Source: Avena insularis
Lineage: Eukaryota > Streptophyta > Magnoliopsida > Poales > Poaceae
Length of the DNA: 64,000 nt
NCBI GenBank assembly: GCA_023614405.1
Contig: CM042685.1
Coordinates: forward strand, 230,247,661-230,311,660
Direction: 5' to 3'
The position numbers and the translations under genes were made by a program. The notes beneath the pieces are model-generated. The model did no database searches and was not told the DNA's origin. It saw only the letters and a program-made list of their open reading frames with translations. Numbering within the stretch: position 1 is the first letter of the stretch; every line of letters begins with the position of its first letter. Of the stretch, positions 56,990-64,000 are shown piece by piece.

Positions 56990-59234
56990 TTATGAAATAA
57001 CATTAAGATAATTAGTATGGAAGGTTATATAATCCATAAACAAGAGAAATGCACACTTTTTTTTACCTTCCTCTAGTTTGGTCAACTCAGCAAGATCAGA
57101 TTCAATATTGATACGCTTACGACGCAACCAGTCTTGTGCACATATCAAGGCTTGTAGTGTCATCGGTGTCAAAGAGCTCCTGAAGTCATCTAGAATACGA
57201 CCACTAGTACTAAAAGTTGATTCAGAAGCAACTGTCGATATGGGGATTGCTAGTATGTCACGTGCCAGTTTTGAAAGGACATGAAAGCGAGCTGAGTTGC
57301 ACTTCCACCAAGATAGAATGTCAAAATCAGAAGATTGCTCTTCTGGATCCTCGGCAAGGTACTTGTCCAATTCAGTTTTGCTATTTGCACTATCATCCAG
57401 ATTATTAAGTCGCATTCTCTTGTTGTATCGTTCTATCATAAGAGAATTCTCAGGAGCATTTTGACTAGTTTCAGACTGTGATGTTAATTCACTAGAAGTG
57501 GAAGGAGAACCATACAATTGCTTGTATTCTCTAAAAAGAGATACAAATTCGTGTGTGTCGCAGACAATATGGCATTACCTTTAGTACCGCCATATGTGTC
57601 TTTAAGTAGGCCTTGAAGAAATGAGATTCCTTGGTCCTAGCATAAATAATGAAGAAAGAGAAGTTAGAATATATAATCAGCAATTCAGCATACAATTAAA
57701 GATAAAAATAGCCATATATACCTAGGATCAAGGATGGAAGCAATGAATATATACTTGTTCATCTTCTCCGGATCATCCCAATACTTCTCATACTTATCCT
57801 TCATCTTGATAGCCATGCTTTCAAAGATTTCATCATCACCACAAATCACATGTTCACTCCATTCACCCAACAAATAGCTAACAACAACAATTTCTTCAAA
57901 GAAGGTGTTGGAAGTGACATACTTGGTGACAGAAACCTTATTGGTGAGGTCATATAAGTGTTTGAGGAACATCTTGAACTCACGAACATATACCCAATCA
58001 CCATGAGTCGGAGCGCCACGTTCAGTAAGAACTGGACCCATTTTTTCTAACTCACTCTTGAAGTTGGGATCATCAAGTGCATACCGACATGCTCTCTCAA
58101 ACTTTTTAGCACTATTTAACATCAGATACATGGAGTTCCATCTAGTGCAGCAATCAATATGAAGCAAGCCTTTACTCTCTACCTTGCTTTTTACCACACA
58201 CTTTTTAAATAAAGTCATTCTAGGTGAAGAGCTTCTCACGTATTTGATAGCATTTCGAATTCTGTTAACATGATGTCACATTATCTTTAGCCCATCTTCA
58301 ACCACAAGATTAATAATATGAGCCACACACCTCATGTGAAGATGTATAGCCTTTGCAATAGTACAACCCCTATTTGTCAATGAACTCTTCATGTAATTTA
58401 AGCAAGTATCATTGGAAGAAGCATTATCTATGGTAATAGTGCACACCTTGTCAATGCCCCACTCCATTAGTAATTTATCTAATGATTTACCAATTTCCTC
58501 CCCTTTGTGGCCATCTACCAACACAAAGCTAAGTATTTTTTCTGAAGCTTCCACTCGGGTGTGATGTAATGTTCAGTAAGAATCATGTAACCTTGCGCCT
58601 TTGACGATGTCCAACAATCAGTGGTGAGGCAAACAGTTTGACGAGATTCAATGAAATATTTTCTAAGCTTAGCTTTCTCAGAATTATAAAGATCCATAAC
58701 ATCTCTATACATAGTTGTTCTAGATGGAACAATGAACCAAGGACAAGCTTTGGACATGAAGAACCTAAAACCTTCTTTTTATGCAAATATGAATGGCAGC
58801 TCATCGACTACTATCATGCGAGCAAATGCTTCCCTGATCTCTTTCTCATTGTATTGCCAAGTACCTCTCGAAACAATAGAATTACTATCATCACTAGGTT
58901 GGTACATAAGCTCTGTCTGATGGCCACCAAGCTTGTTAGGATTCTTCTTGCAAGATTTCATATGGTTAATTAGGGAAGAAGTACCCGCACTTGAAGATTT
59001 GCAGCCCAGATTTGCACCACAATAGTTACAATTGGCACGATTTGGATCATTTTCTTGGACAGTGAAGTGCTGCCATATCAGGCTACATGTGTTCCTATGT
59101 TTCTTCACACTGCTGTCTGGGGTCACATCTGGAGTAGGAATAGGAACAGATCCAATGCCACTGCCATCACTCCAGCCATCACCGTCAAAACCAAGATCAA
59201 CACCGAAGTGTCTGATGAAATTGCTCTCTGACAT
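56990..59234 (-). pseudogene. hAT transposase (BED zinc finger, RICESLEEPER-like), inactivated
   Basis: From an ATG at 59234: an acidic N-terminus, a BED finger (LIWQHF, CNYCGANLGC, LINHMKSC), then VSRGTWQYNEKEIREAFARM. The catalytic core follows with LTTDCWTS and TIDNASSNDTC (the two Asp motifs), HMRCVAHIINLVV and CCTRWNSMYLML, then SILDPR. The C-terminal dimerisation region is FDILSWWKCNSARFHVLSKL, STVASESTFSTSGRILDDFR and LQALICAQDWLRRK. Damage: TAA in place of Glu near 58780, a one-base loss in an A-run near 58543, and TGA near 58275. The segment 57520-57715 probably holds one or two short introns. It would cut and paste the element in the nucleus. The family is certain; activity is excluded. 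Confidence 0.85.
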
Positions 59235-59309
59235 CTAAAACAAGACAAGAAAAGCTGGACTGAAATTTCTCTATCAACTATCATACATACTAAGCATACT
59301 AATGATTGA

Positions 59310-59871
59310 TTAATCATTCAATACAGAGCTCGTGTGGTACATACCTGAGCTGAGCACTCCGGTCGGACTGAGCACCAAGTACAGGAGCCGAGAATTGGAT
59401 CCTGGAGCCTCGAGGTGGAGCCGTGGCCGTCGATTCTCCATGGAGTGGAGTTGGAGCCTTAGGGCAGAGGAACTGCCGAACTGGGAGTGGGAGGATCCGG
59501 CAGAGGGCGTCGCCGGAAGGCCGAAATGGGTGCCTGCCGTGTGGAGAATTGGAGATCCTGTTCCGTGGAGTGGACCGTGGTGCAGGACTGCAGGGGTTGG
59601 GAGTTGGGAATGGAGTGGGAGGATCCGGCGGAGGGCGTCGCCGGACGGCCGGAGCAAGGCGTTGCCGGCAGGCCGGAGCAAGGCACGCCGCTAGTGGAGC
59701 TAGGGTTCGGCGCCACCCCGTGCCTGTGCGTGAACCCGACGAGTCGACGACTGGGGGTGGAGTGGTGGAGTCGTTCGCGTGTCCACTCGCGTGAGTGCGT
59801 CGTGCATGACTCGTGTCTGGCCGTCTGGGCCTTGAGCCGTTGGCAGACCATAGACGGCTCCGGCATGCCAC
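59310..59871. other. GC-rich 5' flank of the hAT transposase
   Basis: Between the transposase start and the right hAT end lies GC-rich DNA with a GGAGGATCCGGC(A/G)GAGGGCG unit repeated (about 59491 and 59619) and GCAAGGCGTTGCCGG-like repeats at 59650-59690. The several overlapping frames are low-complexity and not called as genes. It is probably leader or promoter sequence of the transposase. Confidence 0.45.
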
Positions 59872-59939
59872 TTCGGTTAGTTCGGTAAAAACTAAAGGTT
59901 TTTAGTTTAAAACCGAAAAAACTGAACATTAAATGGTTA

Positions 59940-62900
59940 GCATACTCAGCAAGTTCACTAGAAAGGAGTGTTTAATGCACTATATCTACAACCACAGACC
60001 ATAGGTTGTAGGCAATGCAGGTTTTCGTAAACATTCCTTCAAAGATTGCTTTTATTTTGAAAAGCTATGTCCGTCAACCTTCACGGGTTTACCAAAACTT
60101 TCATGGAGTTCCTTTCCCGCCGCGTTCGTAGCTCCTTCCCGGAACAGGGAGTAACAAGTTACAGTTCTTACACTCTGCAGAGGTGCGTCACTTTACCCAT
60201 GAGAGATCAACTCTTTGTTGCACAACCGGGCAGCTTATTCCCGTCCACAATTCCGTGATGTGGGGCCTAGAACATGATCCAAGCCAATCACTGCCCCCCT
60301 TCGCGACCCCGCATGTCTCCTTGGTGTACACCATGCCCATCCATTGAATTACGGCAATGGTTAGTACAAACCGTTAGATGCCAGAACTATCGTGGGACGT
60401 TGAGGATTCCCACCCATATGCTACATTTCCTCTATGAATTACTAATTAATGCACGCTACGAGGATAACAGCCACGACCTGCACATCCGGCTACATACGAG
60501 AGGAAGAAGATACAACTGACTTCTCCGTCCCATTCCAAATCTCATGGTTAACGCGTGATATACGACACAAGAATCACTGGCGACATTGGTTGTTAAGTCC
60601 TAGATAATATGTTCCTTTACTACCAGAACTTTCATATTAGGTTATTACCTCCTATAATCAATTTATTATGAAAATAGTATTTTCTGACCTTTTTGAAATG
60701 CAGGTGATGACAACACTGGATTTGCAAAATAATTTACAGAAAATAATCAAAAGAAATGAGCAAGTGTGAACTTGCCTTTTGTGATTCCAAGATTATGCAC
60801 TCACGGTCTTTAAGACAATATAAGATCCAATATCTGAAAACGTCATCATTGGTCCGGTAAGGACTAATGTTTAAAAAAGCAGGATGCTATTATGCATAAG
60901 TAATGTAATGCAATTTGATAAGTTCGTATCCCCAGAATAAGCGTTGATCTAGGGTTTGGAAACTAGAAAGGGTTCCTTTAGAGTGTGTTATACTTTTAGA
61001 TAAGCTTCACACTTGTGCTTCTTATTAAGGCTTGTGAGTGTGTGTGAAACAATGTGTAATTAGGAGATCATACAACCCATAAGATACACAAATGTGGAAT
61101 GCTATGCAAGGCTTCTTATATAAGAATTTTTCTATCTCCAAATTTTACTTTACAAGTAATGACATTTATAAGGAACTTAAGTGTTAGCAATCCTAAGTAT
61201 ACAAGTAAAGTTTAAAGCAATGTGATTATGATTAATTGTCATGTGTTGACTATGATGAAAGTCCTTGAGTTTAGTTGTTAAGAGTTGGAAATATTATCTT
61301 AAGATTTGTTGTTTGAAGTGGCAAAAGAGTAACATTTGAAGAAAAGATTTCTTTTCTAAGGTTTAAACAATCCTGATAGCTTTTAGAATATGATTGATAG
61401 AATGTGATTGATGTTGTTTACGCTTGCTTGAATAGTTTGGATTTGAGATGCTTTACGTCTTAATTAAAATAGACCAACGTTAACTATAAAACATATAACA
61501 AAGTCTTTAGCATTATATTTAAAGTCTTGTAGACTAAAGTTAACTTTAAGAACATAGATGGACTTAGGGTGTAATGCTTATGATATTTGTATCTTGTTCA
61601 CTTTATATTGTTTCCTTAAAGTTACTTCAGAGTGGTATTACTTCTATTTGAGTAGTGTTTTTTAATATTATAATGGAATAAGAACATTTATCTCCTTGTA
61701 AAAGTGTGGTTATGTTTTGTTATCAAGGAAATAACATTACTTAACTACTTATGAATTCACTATAGTGTTTTGGTATGTTGATAAATTTGTGGTTGAAGTA
61801 AAGAAATATGTTTTATTTAACCTCTAATTATTCTTGAAAATTTTATATTTCATAAGGATCCTTTTTAGAAGGTATTCTACACTTCTAGTGGAATTATAAT
61901 TCGATAGGATTGTATTTAAAACTGGTTGAACCATTTTGACTTCATATTATTAATGTTTGAGACTAAAAATATTATTTAGACCTTAATTGGTTAATTTTGG
62001 AAATATTAGCAATTTTTTTATTTACCTTTGTAAGGATTATTAATTAAGAAAATAATTTTAAACTCAATTTATTAGAGTATTAGACTTTTACTTACTTTGA
62101 AAGTGGAATTTTATAATTTTAACATGTAAATTTATTTTTGTGATCGTTTTGGTATATTACATTTATTTTTGTGATTTATAAATAATAAGATATGATTTTT
62201 TATAAGACTTACTACTTTATAAACACTTAATAAATAATAAATATTTAATTAAGTGAAATTATAATATATTATTATACTATTAAGTTATAGTTCTTATTTT
62301 TCTAAGAATTTTGGTATATTCTTTATATTTTTAGCATTTACCATTATTAAATTATGAATTATCCAAGTATTATTAATTATAAAATCTTTATTAAATAAGA
62401 ATTATTTAAATTATTAACACAATAATGTTTGGTAATAATTTTAAGTTGTATATTTTATTTTTCTGCGAATTTTCATATATTAAACATATTTTTCTGAATT
62501 ATAAAACAAAAGTTATTGAATTTACAATGTTTAATCATTTATTTAATATCTGAAAATATTTAAGTTTAGAATTATTATGTTTTATCTATTTCCTAAATAG
62601 GAAATAACATTTCACACTCAGACTAGTTCTAGCCTAAGTCACAGACATGTGGGCCGGTGGCCACGTTGGCATGGACTATTCAACACGTGGACCCGGTTAA
62701 CACGACGATATGGCGCCACGTGACATCACCATGAAGTCATCTCGCCGGTGATGGTCAGATGCGACACGGCGACGGCGTTCTAGCGCGAATTAGCAAGCGT
62801 GGTTAGTCTAGTTAGAATCAGTGCGACACAATGAACATTATAGTGGCGGTGCCGCTAGCGAATGGTTACTGGAAACTAGCCGGCGACGAGCCTGTGCGGC

Positions 62901-64000
62901 GGTGCTTGTAGTCGATCATGGTAGCATGGATCTAGGAAGGAATTGAAACAATGGAGACCACTGGGAGGTAGAGGGACTCACCCTGGTCACAATATCATGC
63001 TCGGGGAAACAAGGGGAGGCGTGACGACAACGAATCGACGATGATGGTCACAGTGGCCGATGAAAGGGAACGCTCGATTTCACATGATTCACGGTGCGTC
63101 AGCTCCTGTTCTTGGTCCTAGGCGAACAAGACCACAACCATGTGTCCAGCGGTGGCTTCAACGAGGCGAGGGGTGGTCGGACCTAACCGGAACAACGATC
63201 TCCGGCGATCTAGGGTTTCAGGTGAGGAAGAGAGATAGGTCTAGAGAGCGAGAGAGAGGATAAGATTGGTATGAGAGCATAGAGGAGGATGAGGCGGTCT
63301 TATCTACTCCTCTCAGGGTCGGCGTCGAGCATCACGGAGGTCGATTCGTGCTGACGGAGGCGGACGGCATCGACGGGGCACACGCATTAGCCTGTGTGCG
63401 TGAGGATGACGACGACGACAGTTTTGCAGAAAAACCCGTGGCAACTCTTTCCTCTCAACCCGCGAACGCTCCTCTAGCCCCACTTGTCAGTCACCATGGT
63501 AGTCCAGTTGGGATCGTTATTGGGCCTTGGTGTACTGTGCGTGAGCAGCAGACATAAGGTTAGGAAATGGGCCTCGGGCCAGATTCTAAGCTGAGCTGTT
63601 TATTTGATTTATTTCTTTTCAAATTCTGTTTACTTTTCTAGCTTTTGTATTTTAACGATTGTTTTGAATATTCCTTATATAATTCTATTAGCTAAATACT
63701 TGCAGCAATAAATAAAATATATTGGAATTCATTTAGGGAACCTTTATCATATAAGGTTTATTTTTTTCTTTATTTCCTTTATTTAGGTCCTTTTTCTATT
63801 AATATTTTTTAGAGGTTTTTGTTATGAGTTTGATTACCTAAATAAACCATAATTTATTAAGGAATGCATTGCTATTAATTCATGAGATTTAATTCTTATT
63901 AACTTCATATTAAAGAAATTTTTATATAGTGATCCTTCTTATTATCTGACACATATAATTCTTGAGAACTAAAATGGTTAATATTATTCTCATGGATTTA
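59940..64000 (-). other. Right part of element J, no coding sequence
   Basis: GC-moderate DNA at 59940-60600, very AT-rich DNA at 60600-62630 and a GC-rich, gene-like block at 62630-63560. On the minus strand that block has a CTCTCTCGCTCTCTAG pyrimidine stretch and ACCCTAGATCGCCGGAG, as in LTR leaders. Frames in this block are short and unsupported. AT-rich DNA follows to the window end. Confidence 0.45.

Larger units (their letters stand above)
56320..59935 (-). mobile_element. hAT transposon with RICESLEEPER-type transposase
   Basis: A hAT transposase pseudogene fills the centre. The ends are marked by clusters of TTCGGT: six plus-strand copies at 56332-56469 on the left, and two plus-strand copies and one inverted at 59872-59917 on the right. 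Exact TIRs and the 8-bp duplication could not be fixed by eye, so the limits are approximate. It lies inside element J. Confidence 0.65.
55819..64000 (-). mobile_element. Large retroelement or very long LTR J, interrupted by a hAT transposon
   Basis: The left edge TGCAGTGACCC at 55819 is where H-type interior stops. On the minus strand this is a CA end preceded by a GAGGGATGTAATACT region, as at the 3' end of long grass LTRs. After the hAT (about 56320-59935) it continues to the right edge. Read on the minus strand it repeats the layout of solo LTR I: AT-rich (64000-63600), GC-rich (63560-62630), AT-rich (62600-60700), then a segment sharing ACACTCTGCAGA with I. No gag or pol is seen. The identity is inferred from architecture. 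Confidence 0.45.

Noticed and set aside
59314..59929. Several frames of 120-185 codons at the hAT 5' end
   Set aside because: All overlap each other in different frames over short GC-rich repeats; none is plausible as a protein.

Overview
The window is nuclear DNA of a grass, almost certainly a pooid (oat, ryegrass or wheat/barley lineage). The reasons are GT..AG introns, nested LTR retrotransposons with TGATACGT...-type LTRs, and MULE, PIF/Harbinger, hAT, Helitron and foldback elements typical of large grass genomes. I cannot name the species. Nearly everything here is mobile DNA. Only one candidate host gene is visible (about 20.3-22.4 kb, minus strand), and it is broken by a transposon.

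Layout. 1-2041: 5' end of a minus-strand Ty3/gypsy element (gag, primer site, LTR) inserted in an LTR fragment (2042-2786). About 2.8-9.1 kb: a decayed minus-strand Athila-like gypsy element keeping gag, protease, RT and part of RNase H but no integrase. An LTR of another family interrupts it at 9114. 9.1-19.05 kb: minus-strand pieces of that one LTR family (D, E, F). E has both LTRs, a primer-binding site and a single non-gag-pol reading frame. 19.05-19.97 kb: sequence ending in a Helitron-like 3' end. 20.3-22.4 kb: a small host gene split by a 1.4-kb Pack-MULE that carries a GDSL-lipase exon fragment. 23.7-25.0 and 40.25-41.7 kb: two copies of one dispersed repeat. 25.3-26.4 kb: a PIF/Harbinger derivative with TAA target duplication. 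26.85-31.88 kb: a 5.03-kb Mutator-like element with long terminal inverted repeats, a perfect 9-bp target duplication, a MuDR-type transposase gene (minus) and a convergent GRF zinc-finger/membrane-tail gene (plus). 31.9-39.8 kb: sequence without a clear gene, with a second Helitron-like 3' end repeated three times in tandem. 39.8-42.05 kb: two foldback MITE-like elements around the second dispersed repeat.

42.68-53.66 kb: a plus-strand gag-protease retrotransposon of the D/E/F family, with a 3,988-bp solo LTR sitting exactly in its protease active-site coding sequence (perfect CTAGT duplication). 53.66-55.82 kb: the LTR and 3' interior of an opposite-strand element, fused to the truncated 3' LTR of the previous one. 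55.82-64.0 kb: most likely one very long LTR or large retroelement on the minus strand, itself interrupted by a 3.6-kb hAT transposon with a decayed RICESLEEPER-type transposase.

The most interesting objects are the two-gene MULE, whose accessory gene is intact while its transposase has three lesions, and the Pack-MULE. The Pack-MULE interrupts a reading frame that closes perfectly when element and duplication are removed, and its terminal repeats carry tRNA-like Pol III boxes. All family names are from recognition of motifs and architecture, not from a database search.
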